A DNA stretch of 64,000 nucleotides, from positions 34,000,501 through 34,064,500 of the forward strand of contig CATNEN010000038.1 of the NCBI GenBank assembly GCA_950097015.1, written 5' to 3'. The translations under genes were made by a program, and so were the position numbers. The stretch comes from Macrostomum hystrix (taxonomy: Eukaryota; Platyhelminthes; Macrostomidae). The notes under the pieces were generated by a model that saw nothing but the letters and a program-made list of their open reading frames with translations, was not told the DNA's origin and made no database searches. Of this stretch, positions 1-12,300 are shown piece by piece; positions within the stretch are counted from its first letter, which is position 1; every line of letters starts with the position of its first letter.

Positions 1-361
1 CAATCTCACACTCTCTCTTATTAGGAATTACTCCTTTAGTTTTCCTCTATTTTATTCTGCAATATCTGCTATAATTCAATCCCTTCTGGGTTTTACTGTC
101 TAGGTTAGATCCAACCTAAATATCTTATTTCAATACAAATTCTTTCCTTATGGCATATAATTTCCAGCTTGTAGCTCTCAACTAAATGAACAATAACAAC
201 CTTTTCACTTGAAACAGTTTGCTTATAGAACTGCGGGAAGAACGCAAGTTAACTTTTCCCGTCTAAAGTTGCTCGTATATATATTGCTTTCTTGGGGCAG
301 CGGACATAATTAAAACAAAGAGCATCATACAAACAAATATTCAAATTTTTTGGTAACACTA
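1..361. other. AT-rich spacer, no gene seen
   Basis: I see no coding frame of convincing composition and no RNA gene here. The next base begins the left copy of a 60-bp direct repeat. Confidence 0.5.
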
Positions 362-421
362 TGTTTCTATGAAAACTATAAAATTTAAACGTAAAGATAC
401 GGTATTTTCTCAACTATTACA
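362..421 (+). repeat. Left copy of 60-bp direct repeat
   Basis: Begins TGTTTCTATGAAAACTATAA and differs at two positions from the copy at 3914-3973. The two copies bracket a 3.49-kb block holding the polyQ ORF and the gypsy pol fragment. At 60 bp it is much longer than a usual target-site duplication. Confidence 0.8.
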
Positions 422-602
422 ACTGGCTTCCCTAATTAAAATTTATGAATGAAGTGAAAGTTTATTTTTCCAATAAAAAAACATACACTAAAGAAACAGA
501 TGAGCGCAATATAACATGAATGAGAAACATAAAACATAAATTTTATGGATGCATAAGATGACGCAGATAGAGAAAAATTGAATTGTAAAACATAAGTCGC
601 AC

Positions 603-1648
603 TTAGAATTTTGCTGATACAGGAACAGGCTGATGGCGCGGCCAACCAACTGTGTTACCCGCCCACTTAACTTCGATGTTTAAAAGCACACAGTTAAAGT
701 CATAAGTATTATTTGTTATAGAATGTTTCGCATACTGAATTGCACGTCGCCAGGCTGCGATGGCGTAGAGCTCGCCGAACTCCGTGTGTAGCACTTGCAG
801 GACAGGGCGGACTCATTCTCGCTGTGGGAGCGGTCTGTCCAATCTTGCGTACGCGACCGTCACGAAGTATTTCTTGATTACTTGAATCAACCGCTTCTAG
901 TGGTCTTGCCTAGCCTCGGGCAATGTCCCGATGACGGCTGGGAAGTTGCCTCCAGGCCCGTCTTCTGTCGGCTGATCACCCGTGACCTGCGGCAGCGGAG
1001 CTGACACAACCGGCTGTTGTGGCTGTTGCTGTGGCAGTGGCTGCTGCGGTGGCTGCTGCGGCTGCTGCTGCTGCTGCTGCTGCTGCTGCCCAAGCCATTG
1101 AAATGGCGACCACTTCTTGTACGGTGTCAGCTGCTTGGGCTGGGTTACCGGCTGCTGCATCAGTGGCGGCGGCTGCTGTTGCACTGGCTGCAGCGGCAGC
1201 TTTGGAGCGATGCACCGAGGCCTGTCTTCCCGCTAGGATCAGCCTCGGCTGCAGCAAGCGCGATCAATGTCCTTGCATTTGGCGGGTACCGAGCTAGGGT
1301 GGTGGCGGGTACCACAACGGCAGACGCAATTTGCCCCTTCAGCACGTTCTCACGAGCCACTGGGTGAGCTGGAACTGGCAGCCTAGACACAGTGGGCTGT
1401 AGTTTCTTGGACGGGACCGACTCAATGGTCTTAGTGGCTGGTCTCTTCACAGTACATGCTGTACCAACCAAGCTTGGCCTGGTGCGCTGTCGTAGTGGAG
1501 CCTCGTGCTGGTCCTCAGCAGGCGGTTCTGCTTCTGCGGAGATGGACTCCGTCGGGCTCGCACTTTCAGAACTTACTGATGGCAGATCAACAGTGATTGC
1601 TGCCAGGAGTTCATCAAACTCTTGATCATTGAACTTGTCTACTTCCAT
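603..1648 (-). pseudogene. Degenerate polyQ ORF, unknown function, possibly gag-like
   Basis: A minus-strand ATG at 1648 opens a 162-residue frame beginning MEVDKFNDQEFDELL, rich in Ser, Glu and Pro, ending at 1160. A second frame then carries on with Gln/Pro-rich sequence and a (CAG)n run near 1060-1088 to 897. A third open stretch runs 794-603 (motif GELYAIAAWRRAIQY). The change of frame near 1230 suggests one ancestral ORF broken by indels, although a spliced gene is also possible. GC content is higher than in the flanks. I recognise no domain. It lies downstream, in the minus direction, of a TATA-bearing LTR-like region, so a gag-like origin is conceivable but not shown. Confidence 0.35.
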
Positions 1649-1927
1649 GTTTTACGGAAAATGGCTTATTCAATCTCAGAACGAGTGACTTTCTACTCTT
1701 AATTGCTCCTTTTCTGCTCCCGAGGGGTCTTCTATATATAGGTGAGAAACAGGGGTCCCACCCCACATTTTATTGGCTAACACAGATTTTTACTTTCTAC
1801 AATGGCTGACCAATGATGGCTTGACTAATTTACTCCCTCTAAAACAATTCCTATTGGTTGACTCAAATTCCTTTATGTCTATTGTGTAGCCCTTTTCTCC
1901 TCCAATTGTGCAACTACTTGTTTGCTT
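1649..1927 (-). promoter_or_regulatory. TATA-containing promoter-like / LTR-like region
   Basis: On the minus strand this stretch follows directly after the pol ORF stop. It contains a purine run (GGAGGAGAAAAGGGC) that could be a polypurine tract, then a TATA motif (CTATATATAG, about 1731-1741), and about 85 nt later the ATG at 1648. This order would fit a 3' LTR with its promoter reading into the polyQ ORF. No second LTR copy is seen in the window, so the LTR assignment is an inference. Confidence 0.35.
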
Positions 1928-3913
1928 TTAGAAATTTATACTGCCGAACCACATAATCGCTGTGGTTAGTCTTTTCAAATAATCATTAAATCTGACTGGG
2001 GTCTTAACACATTTTCTCGTGTTGTAGGTATGCGGAGCTATCGCCTCGTCTTCACATGCCGAGTCTAAATCTGAGGTGACAGATTCCTTGCTAATACTCT
2101 CTAGACTTTCGTTCTCGTCCTCACTTTCGCCTTCTCCTTCCTCTTCGGTGTTTACATTGTCAGACTGACAACTTGCATCATCCACCTCCACTTCGGCTCC
2201 AATATCCAGCATGCTTCCTCTGATTTCATGATCTTTGCTTCTACTGTCACAATGCCACAGGAGTCTCTCTTCGTCTTCCGATTCGGAGTCAGATAGAATT
2301 ACCTGCTTCTCTTCGGTTTTCCTCCTTGTGTGGCTTCCCTTAACTGATTGTCCTTCCCTTTTAGGCTGACTTTTCCTGTCTGCTACCTTCTCTCTGTTCG
2401 CGGCGCTGGGGTGGCTTCCCTTAACTATTGCTTCCTTGATAGAATTCAGCACTAGAGTCAGATTGTCTCTATGCACTAATAGGATGTTACCTGTTAATTC
2501 ACCTTCTTCTTCTTTCTGCACTTTAAACACTACATCTGAAAATTGTTCTAACACTCTATAAGCGGATCTCTTCTTGTGATGGAATTTATGAGACTCTTCG
2601 CTATCTAACTGCGGATTGTTAATTAAAGCTAGACTTCCTATTGGAATCTCTCTAGGCAGCTTACTGTTCTTGACCTCTTCTTCTTGCTGAGTAATTACTT
2701 TCTCTAATTTCCTTTTAACTATTTCGCCTGCTACTCTCAGTCTTTCGGCATGTTTGGCAACATAGGACGGGTAATCTGCAAAGGACTTAAATTCTTTAAT
2801 CTGATTGTCAATCGGCAATACAGCCTCTCTCCCAAATAACAGGAAATGGGGACTGTAGCCAGTGGTCTTATTCACACTTGTGCGCATGGCTACCAAAGCG
2901 GCGGGAATCATTAAGTCCTAGTCATTGTGGTCTTTTTCAATCAAGCAAGTGATGATTGACTTAATCTGCTTATTGAATCGTTCCACTAGACCGTTGCTTT
3001 GGGCATGATAGGGGGTTGTAAAAGTGTGCTTGACATTGTACAGATCGCAGAACGCTTTAAATTGCTTGCTGGTAAAAGTTTTTCCATTATCTGTATGGAT
3101 CCAATGACATTGGCCATATTCTGAAAATACTCTCTCCTGCAGTAATTTTATTACGGTGTCTGACCTTTGGGTATGGACTGGGAAAGCGAAGGGATATTTG
3201 GTAGTGCTGTCCACCACAGTTAACACATACTGGTGTCCTCTCCTACTTTCTTTAGATATGGGTCCGATTAAATCAATGTGAAGACGGAAAAACGGTTCAT
3301 TGACTGGAAAGGACTGAATGGGTGCTTGGATGTAATGGCCTTTCTTACTTTCAAGACAGGGGATACACTGGGCAATCAATCCTTCAATTGAAGTGACCAA
3401 TCCAGGTCTCCAGAATCTCTGCTTCATCCTTTGAATGGTTTTGTCTCTACCCAGGTGTCCTGCTAGTGGGCTCTCATGCGGATCGCTAAATGCTAGCTTG
3501 TCCATGGACTTGGGCAAAACAACTTTCCATTCACCTTCCTCCTTAATTACTAACAACTCTTTCTCAATAGTCATAGCTTCAAATGACTTACTCAATTGCT
3601 TCAGTTCGGGGCTTGCGTCACTCGGCAATGGGGGTTTGGCTAGGCCTTCGCGCTTCCATTCCCTTAGGGTTTGAATCGCGGGGTCTGCACGTTGGGCTTC
3701 TAAAATTTGCTCGCGCTTAAGCGGGTTGGGCAAGTAGTCTGTCAAAAGCTTATCACATCTGCTCTCTCTTAATCCTAGCGTCTCATTCTCTGGATTAGGG
3801 TAGAATACCTCTGCGCTCGGATTCAATTGCAAATTGCAGGAATCACATTGAACACATTGTTCTTCTCCCTTCTCAATTCCTGAAATCTGTGACTCGATCC
3901 GACAATTGGGATC
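1928..3913 (-). mobile_element. Ty3/gypsy-type pol 3' half (integrase), one in-frame stop
   Basis: The integrase lies in two stretches of one reading frame, 3832-2918 and 2911-1928, separated by one TAG codon at 2920-2918, where related integrases have tryptophan. An N-terminal zinc-binding-like segment (LAGHLGRDKT, then CIPC) is followed by an rve core with the acidic residues in HIDLIGP, HTDNGKTF and GLVERFNKQ. A C-terminal part has a SAYRVL/HRDNL region and then a long acidic tail. The frame is also open upstream to about 3913 with no ATG and no reverse transcriptase or RNase H, so the element is 5'-truncated at the direct repeat. The premature stop and truncation make this copy non-autonomous. 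Confidence 0.85.
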
Positions 3914-3973
3914 TGTTTCTATGAAAACTATAAAATTTAAACGAAAAGATATGGTATTTTCTCAACTATTACA
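3914..3973 (+). repeat. Right copy of 60-bp direct repeat
   Basis: Matches 362-421 with two mismatches. It abuts the point where the gypsy pol frame ends, so this junction marks the edge of the inserted or rearranged block. Confidence 0.8.
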
Positions 3974-4728
3974 GTTTATTAGATAAATCTGGTCCAATGG
4001 TCTTCTTTTTTTCTATGCAATGCCTTGAGTGGTGCAAAGCCTTGGTGACATGTAGTAAGATTACTCACTGGGCCATAGGGTGGGTAGGCCTAATGTATCA
4101 TCAACCAAACAAGAATGTGTATTTTTTTAACTTCAAACCTAAGCTACAGATTTTCTATTTAAGATATGATGATAAATCAAAAGCCAAGTTATAGAAAACA
4201 GTTACATCTTTCTTAAAAGTATCTGCTTTTGTTATTTTGTCAAATAGGAAAAAGTTTTCCAGCTTTTTATCTGAAACTGATAAATGATTTTCATGTATCT
4301 TCAAACCAAATGGAGAATTCGATGTTCGGTTTTGCAATTTGAGTGAGTGGTTTAATTTTATTTTAAGGAGTGATCTATCATGAATTATGTCATTTGAAAG
4401 CATTTTTGGTGCTCTATAAATAACTACATGGTAATTTAATTGGCAAGCAACCATATACAATCTTCATCTAAAGTACATACTGAAAAAATTATGTTTTTGC
4501 AATACAAATTTCTACTGAAACATCAATATCTTTCTTTTCTCTTAATGCTTCATTACACATCATGCCTCAGTTTGTAGATAATTTCTTTGACTTTCAAAGT
4601 AGTTTGTTCTGTGAAACACAATAGCTTGTTTCTGTCTTGCACGAGACCAAGAAAGGAGTCAAAATTCTTGTTCAGTTTTGAAGATACACTGTTCGGTTGA
4701 TGATACATTACCCTTGGGAAGACTGCTT
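3974..4728. other. AT-rich spacer, no gene seen
   Basis: Only short frames of non-coding character. A segment near 4089-4104 (ATCATCAACC) resembles the reverse complement of 4694-4705, hinting at old repeat debris. Confidence 0.4.
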
Positions 4729-4830
4729 GTATGAAGGGTATTCCAAAAGTCCTTTCCCTTTGAGCATAGCTCAGGATGTAGAGGTCTGATTGCAAAGCAG
4801 TTTTCAATGGCTTATAGAACCCTTTTCTAT
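4729..4830. repeat. Left arm of imperfect inverted repeat around mariner
   Basis: The reverse complement of 6290-6385 aligns here, including the shared stretch GTAGAGGTCTGATTGCAAAG. The arms are about 85-100 bp, diverged at perhaps one base in six, and flank the mariner relic with about 1.5 kb between them. They are longer than classical mariner TIRs, so they may belong to a different nesting element. Confidence 0.6.
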
Positions 4831-5029
4831 GATTCTTTGGTAAGAATTTTTTCACAAAATGCTAGGAGTTTTACTATGGAGATCTAGTGAAAGGTTTACA
4901 GAAACAACAAACAAAAGCAAGCCAACAACAGCATTTGAAAATGTTACTGCATAGACTGCTTCGTCAGTATCAAATATGGCTTTGTCTATCAGAGGAAGAT
5001 TCACAAAAGTCCAAAGCTCTGTCTACAGA

Positions 5030-5993
5030 TTAGTAGGAGGCCTTTTCCACATAACCACCAGCAAGGGTCACACACTTTTCCCATCAGTGGTACTGGGCAT
5101 CAATTGCAGAGGCGAATTCCGCACAGGCCATCTGAAACAGAATGCAGTGACAAACCTATTCCAGATGATCTTGAGAAGCAAACACATGGCCTCTGAGATG
5201 CTTCTTAAGTGAAGGAAAGATGGCATAGTCACAGGGAGCCAAGTCAGGGCTGTATGGTGGATGCTCCAGGGTCTCAAACCCAAGCTTGGCCATGGCTTCC
5301 AGGGTTTTGGCAGCAGTGTGCAGACATGTATTGTCTTGTAGAACAATTTTTGGTTTTTGCCCTATCCTGCACTTGTTGCTGATATCATTTTTGAGCTTCA
5401 TTATGGTCTAGATGTAGCATTCCAGGTTGATAGTGGTGCCAGGCTGCAGGAAGTCAATGCTGATGGGGCCATACTCATCAAAAAGAGGGTGAGCATAATC
5501 TTCTTGGTGTGAAAGTCTCGGCAGGCAGCATGGAGTCACTCAAGAGTCAGGCACCCAGCAAGCAGAAAGCTTCACCAGACCTAGTTCTTCCATTAGAACT
5601 TGGTAGACAGTTGTTGTGGGAGCATTAAGACAATCAGAAATCAGCTGTATTGTCATCCCTGCAACCTCATTCAGAAGTGTCCTGATGCGAAGGGCAAGGT
5701 CTGATGAATGGAGAAGTAGGGTGGCCGGAGCAAGGTTGATCACTCAGTTGCTCTCGACCTGCTTCAAAGTGCTCAATCCAATTGCAAATGGTGCAAAAAG
5801 TCACTGCTTGATCCTGGTATACAGTGACAAAGGCTTGATGAATTTGAATAGCCAACAGACAATTTTTCCACAGTGAAAATATTGCAGCTTGCTGTGCTTC
5901 AACACTGTGGGCATTCATGGAGGTGATCCAAACTCCAGATGTCAAAAGAGACAGCAAACTTGTTGACAAGAAGTAAGGCTTTTGAAAACACAA
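5030..5993 (-). pseudogene. Mariner transposase (DD34D), degraded
   Basis: Minus-strand fragments in different frames line up in the order of a mariner transposase. An N-terminal helix-turn-helix piece (WIEHFEAGREQLSDQPCSGH) lies around 5770-5900. A middle piece (EELGLVKLSACWVP) lies around 5545-5740. The catalytic end with LQDN and HPPYSPDLAPCDY is at 5156-5401, with 34 residues between the two aspartates, the DD34D spacing. Decayed C-terminal similarity (WEKCVTLAGGYVEK) runs to about 5030. Several frameshifts and stops show that it is inactive. Confidence 0.85.
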
Positions 5994-6098
5994 AACTTGC
6001 TGAAAGACTATTGTAATGTTTCAAAAAAATCATGTCAAGATTATGGCTAACATTTCTTTTCTTAAGCTTCGAAATTAAAGTCAACACAACACAAGACT

Positions 6099-6177
6099 TG
6101 GTTTTAGGCACAGATACTATAATAATCTGTTTAACTGTACTATAATAGTTATTATAGTATCTGTGGTTTTAGGCACA
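6099..6177. repeat. Small hairpin insertion between 14-bp direct repeats
   Basis: The motif TGGTTTTAGGCACA occurs at 6099-6112 and 6164-6177. Between and overlapping these lies a perfect 15-bp inverted repeat, CAGATACTATAATAA at 6111-6125 and its complement at 6149-6163. It resembles a tiny palindromic insertion or a hairpin-mediated duplication. Confidence 0.65.
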
Positions 6178-6274
6178 AAAATCAATCTTGGTAAGCCTAA
6201 TGGTAGGTGTCTATGGCCAATGCCCCTATATCTCAGAAACAGCTTTTCTGTTTAGCATAGGCCTAAGCTTGGTT

Positions 6275-6385
6275 TCAAAAGAAGCACAGAAAAAAGATCT
6301 ATAAACCATCAAAAACCGCTTTGCAATCAGACCTCTACACCCTGAGCAAAAGGGAAAAGACTTTTGGAACACCCCTGTTGGCTCC
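6275..6385. repeat. Right arm of imperfect inverted repeat around mariner
   Basis: Partner of 4729-4830; it carries CTTTGCAATCAGACCTCTAC, the complement of the left arm. Confidence 0.6.
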
Positions 6386-9290
6386 AACTGTTCATACACA
6401 ACACCTGGCCAATGTGGCCAAATTGCCCAGTTAATAGAGAGCCAAGCAAAGTAAAGTTGCAAAAAAGTAAAAAAATAAAAGAGAGATCAAGGGACAAGTT
6501 TAAAAAAAAAAGAGTACAAAAAAGAAAAAAACAAAATGAGAGAAATGAGAATAGAGAAAAATAAACAAAAATAGAAGAGAAGGATATAAAAATTCAGATA
6601 AACAAATAAGTTTTAAGTCATAAATAAAGTAATATGTATGTCTTAAAGCAAATAAACTAAGTTGCTAGGAGAGAAAGTTACATTTGAGAGAGAACAAAGT
6701 TGCAATTAGGGAGCTATAGGAAAATTAAGTTGCATATTTAAGAATCATCTGTGCTCCATGAAAAAAAGACAACTAACTAGGATTTCGTTTTCTTTTTTTT
6801 CTGTAACTTTGTGTTATTTTGTATTTTAATATGATATACTTTTATAAAATTTCTTTGGTCAAATTTTCACATATCCATGTTCTCAGTTTTTTCTTCTTTT
6901 CTTCTCTATGCAGATTTTTTCTTTCTCTTCTACTATGTTTTCTGCTGCTATCAGATTTTTAAGTTGGTCATAATTGTGATTTTTAAATGTGCATTCTTTT
7001 TAATGCTTCACATTTCTATTTTCTATGAAAAGTGTATTTCAATTTAAAGTGTATTAAATCCTATTAAACTAGTTTGTCACAGTATATGTTATATTTTTGG
7101 TTCAAAACTAAGTTGCATGGCCAGCTGAGATTCTGAAGGGGTTGCATATGTATAGCTCCAACACTGGGCCAAATCTGTAACCAGTTCAATAGAGCTCAAT
7201 TGAGTTGTAACTTTTAATTGAGTGATACATTGTAGCCTTCAGGTATCACCAAAAAGCAAAATGTAGACACTCAATCCAATTACTATATTGTACTGCCTTG
7301 AATTAGTGGAAGGCCCTGTAGTGAAAAGCATTGAAAGTATAAGCTATATGCCATACAATTGTAGCTTGACTTGAATCTTAATATTTGTATCTTCCTTTAA
7401 AGGTTCCCTGAGCTGCAGCCATAGTCTAGTCCAATAAAGTTCACTGGGATATTTTAGGATTGTATAAAACAATCCTAATATAATTAGATGATAAGATAAA
7501 AACAAACAATGTACATTTTATTACCTGAATTAACAAATAGCTGTTTTTATTTCTTCTTACCACATGTACAATTTTTAATGCAGATCCTTTAATACAAAAT
7601 ATTTAGCATAGCCTGTAGCTGAAGTGACATTGCTTTGGACAGCTGCTGCTACTGTAACCACAGTCAAATATAATGATTTGACTATTGCTTCTAAAAGTTG
7701 AGATGTAATAGAATTCCTAGAAATACAGAATATTATCTATAAATTATTATCTGAACCACCACTGTGCAGAACAAAGTCAAGCATCACACAGGTCTTCTGC
7801 CTTGCAAGACAGTATTTAATTAAGTATTAATAGATCAATAGAAGGTTTATTCACTGATTCAGTTAGACTTTTGCACTGGCATTTACAACTAAAACACCCT
7901 GATGAGCCTGTTCCTTGGCAAGGAAACAATCTGGTTGAGCTGTTTGGGGTGAATGGCAGATCTTGGCCAGGCCAAGGGTAGGACCATGATGAAGACGTGT
8001 CTGCCCTTGGTCCCCTGAGCCTTTTTCTCACTTTGAGTTCACTATGATAAAAAAGTAATTAAAAGACTCAAGTGCCTTTATTTCTTCTTTATTTAGCTTC
8101 TTCTGATTTGATCGCTAGTTGCAATTGCAATTGTAGAAAGAATTAGTTACTTTATACCATGCAATAAATATAAAGCCTTAATGACTATTACAAACAAATT
8201 TGCATGCTAAACTAAAGTAGCCTTAAAGAAATGCAAATGTGCTGATGGGCAAATTCTAAATAGTGAAGCTTTTTTACAAAACAAAATTCAACATCAAGGC
8301 TATTTTGCAGCCATGACAATAAACTTAAACAATCTTCCTTTTTTAATATAGATAAAAAATAATTTTTAACAAACTGGTTAAATTTAGTCTTATAAACTAA
8401 TTTACCTATGTACTAGTAATAAAATGTACATCTAAGTATAGAAAAAGTTAAATGTGATAACTCAGTAATTTTCTGCAATTTAATTTCAACCTGATAATGT
8501 ATATATGAAATTAAATATCTAAATTGAAGTCACTAGACTTCTTCTTTTTGTCTCTGAATTTTTGCACGATATTTTCTAGTTTCACTAAAAACACTATATA
8601 CTGTAATATAGCAATATATACATTATACCATTATCGGCAACTATAAGTTCTACATTAAGTGCCACATTACCTAAGACATTGTGTAAGATATTCAAAAAAC
8701 GTCTGAGGAAATATGAGCAATCTGTACAGTTTCTGCAGACAAAATCTGGGTCCCGACCTCCATCCTAGAAAATGGGGAAACGTTTTTTTACCCGAAAAAA
8801 AATTTGTTAGCCTTAATACATAAAACAGGAAAACAAAAAAATAGAAACATATCATTTTTCTATTGTGGAAATGCTTTTGAAACCTTGACAACCATAGCTT
8901 AATTGCATTTGATATCATATCCAAACATTTGAATTATACCTTGTCCCAGGCTTACCTATTGTAAGAAGGAAGATAGTTTCTATCTTTGTTGTTACTGTCA
9001 GTAGATTGTGTGGAATATGCAATACACTTTATGAAGGGCTAGTATATATTAGACTGCTGCTGTTATCATAGGTTTATCCCATTGGCCAATCGTAAAAGGC
9101 AGTTAGATAAAAAGCTAAATTTAGTTATTTAGCGTGAAAATTGTGTTATTTACAAAATGTCAGCTTGTTTGCAAGCGATAATAGCTCGATATTTGACTTG
9201 AAAAAGTAGAAACATAGAATACATAAATAAAAGAAGACTTTAAAAATGCCTTGATAAAATGTCCTTCGACATATAAACCTCTTTCCGTCA
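6386..9290. other. AT-rich upstream spacer, no gene seen
   Basis: About 2.9 kb of AT-rich DNA with only short frames. One small perfect hairpin (TTAGGATTGT, 5-base loop, complement) lies at 7454-7478. Some of this region is presumably upstream regulatory DNA of the Kv4 gene, but no element can be defined. Confidence 0.4.
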
Positions 9291-9376
9291 CTGTTTCAGG
9301 CGCCCTCAGTTAAAAAGCCGCAGCTCCTTCAGTTAAGCGGCAGCGGCCGCCGCATAGTTAGACCGGCTTCGGCATC
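9291..9376 (+). promoter_or_regulatory. 5' leader of Kv4 gene with acceptor-like site
   Basis: CTGTTTCAG ends at 9299, 77 nt before the Kv4 ATG. It could be the acceptor of a 5' UTR intron or of a trans-spliced leader. The sequence turns GC-rich after it. Confidence 0.45.
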
Positions 9377-12300
9377 ATGGCGGCTGTTGCCGCTTGGCTG
9401 CCATTCGCTAGGGCGGCGGCCATCGGCTGGGTGCCGGTGGCGCAGCATCCCATGCCACCGCCGCCGCCGCCGCCAAGTCTGCAAACTTCGCCAGGAGAGC
9501 ACAGGTTAGTTTAGTTAAAGCTGACAGGCATTGCGCAGTCAGGCAGTGTACACTCTCATTGTGCCTTGGCCCTGAAAGGGGTCAACTGCACGACAAGCCC
9601 TCAAGCCTTGTCTCCACAGCTGTAACCTGTGTAACCTGTTTCAGAGAGAAAGACGCATTACTGCTCAGCCGCTTACCCCCAGATTAACTTCAGAATATGG
9701 GATAATGTAATTAATCCTGATCATTCTTAAGTACCAAAATAATAATATAATTTCAGATGCTCTCCTTTTTACTTGCATGTGTTGGGCTGGTTTGTGCCCT
9801 ACGTCATTCCTGCAATGCTACTTTTTTACCTGAAAATTTCCCAGATCGGATGAGAAGCTCTCAATTGTTGTCTCTGGTCGTCTGTTTGTAACCTGGCGCA
9901 ACACCTTGGAAAAATATCCCAACACACTGTTGGGTAGCGACGAGAAGGAGTATTTTCTTGACGACAGTACCGGCAAGTACTTCTTTGACAGAGATCCGGA
10001 TATGTTTAGGCATATTCTGGCTTACTATCGGACTGGAAAACTGCATTATCCTAGGTGAGGCATTCATTTTTTCTCATTCATATTGGATTCAAAGTTAGCG
10101 TGCATGTGGCGCTTAAAATCTTCCTTTTGTTCATCTCGTTCTTATAATTGTTCTGCTATTTTCTCTATTATTCAGTAGCTTAACCTCTGAAGCAAGTGCT
10201 CTGGTTGTTCATCAATTCTTCAGCGCCTTAAATATTTCCCACATCCCTCAGCGCCCTAGATATTTCCCACATCCCTCAGTGCCTTAGATATTTCCCACAT
10301 CCCTCAGTGCCTTAGATATTTCCCACATCCCTCAGTGCCTTAGATATTTCCCAGATTCATCAGCGCCTTAGATATTTCCCAGATTCATCAGCGCCTTAGA
10401 TATTTCCCAGATTCATCAGCGCCTTAGATATTTCCCACGGCCACATCCCTCAGCGCCCTAGATATTTCCCACATCCCTCAGTACCTTAGATATTTCCCAC
10501 ATCCCTCAGTGCCTTAGATATTTCCCGCATCCCTCAGTGCCTTAGATATTTCCCACATCCTAGGTGAGGCATTCATTCATTCTCATTCATATTGGATTCA
10601 AAGTTAGCGTGCATGTGGCGCTTAAAATCTTCTTTTTGTTCATCTCGTTCTTATAATTGTTCTGCTATTTTCTCTATTATTCAGTAGCTTAACCTCTGAA
10701 GCAAGTGCTCTGGTTGTTCATCAATTCTTCAGCGCCTTAAATATTTCCCACATCCCTCAGCGCCCTAGATATTTCCCACATCCCTCAGTGCCTTAGATAT
10801 TTCCCACATCCCTCAGTGCCTTAGATATTTCCCACATCCCTCAGTGCCTTAGATATTTCCCACATCCCTCAGTGCCTTAGATATTTCCCACATCCCTCAG
10901 CGCCCTAGATATTTCCCAAATTCATCAGCGCCCTAGATATATCCCAGATTTATCAGTGCCCTAGATATATCCCAGATTCATCAGTGCCCTAGATATATCC
11001 CAGATTTATCAGTGCCTCAGATATATCCCAGATTTATCAGCGCCTCAGATATATCCCAGATTTATCAGCGCCTTAGATAAATCCCAGATTCATCAGCGCC
11101 TTAGATATTTCCCACGGCCACATCCCTCAGCGCCCTAGATATTTCCCACATCCCTCAGTGCCTTAGATATTTCCCGCATCCCTCAGTGCCTTAGATATTT
11201 CCCACATCCTAGGTGAGGCATTCATTCATTCTCATTCATATTGGATTCAAAGTTAGCGTGCATGTGGCGCTTAAAATCTTCTTTTTGTTCATCTCGTTCT
11301 TATAATTGTTCTGCTATTTTCTCTATTATTCAGTAGCTTAACCTCTGAAGCAAGTGCTCTGGTTGTTCATCAATTCTTCAGCGCCTTAAATATTTCCCAC
11401 ATCCCTCAGCGCCCTAGATATTTCCCACATCCCTCAGTGCCTTAGATATTTCCCACATCCCTCAGTGCCTTAGATATTTCCCACATCCCTCAGTGCCTTA
11501 GATATTTCCCACATCCCTCAGTGCCTTAGATATTTCCCACATCCCTCAGCGCCCTAGATATTTCCCAAATTCATCAGCGCCCTAGATATATCCCAGATTT
11601 ATCAGTGCCCTAGATATATCCCAGATTCATCAGTGCCCTAGATATATCCCAGATTTATCAGTGCCTCAGATATATCCCAGATTTATCAGCGCCTCAGATA
11701 TATCCCAGATTTATCAGCGCCTTAGATAAATCCCAGATTTATCAGCGCCTTAGATATTTCCCAGATTCATCAGCGCCTTAGATATTTCCCAGATTCATCA
11801 GCGCCTTAGATATTTCCCAGATTCATCAGTGCCTTAGATATTTCCCAGATTCATCAGCGCCTTAGATATATCCCAGATTCATCAGCGCCTTAGATATATC
11901 CCAGATTCATCAGCGCCTTAGATATTTCCCAGATTCATCAGCGCCTTAGATATTTCCCAGATTCATCAGCGCCTTAGATATTTCCCAGATTCATCAGTGC
12001 CTTAGATATTTCCCACATCCCTCAGCGCCCTAGATATTTCCCACATCCCTCAGTGCCCTAGATATTTCCCACATCCCTCAGTGCCTTAGATATTTCCCGC
12101 ATCCCTCAGTGCCTTAGATATTTCCCACATCCCTCAGTGCCTTAGATATTTCCCACATCCCTCAGTGCCTTAGATATTTCCCACATCCCTCAGTGCCTTA
12201 GATATTTCCCACATCCCTCAGCGCCCTAGATATTTCCCAAATTCATCAGCGCCCTAGATATATCCCAGATTCATCAGTGCCCTAGATATATCCCAGATTT

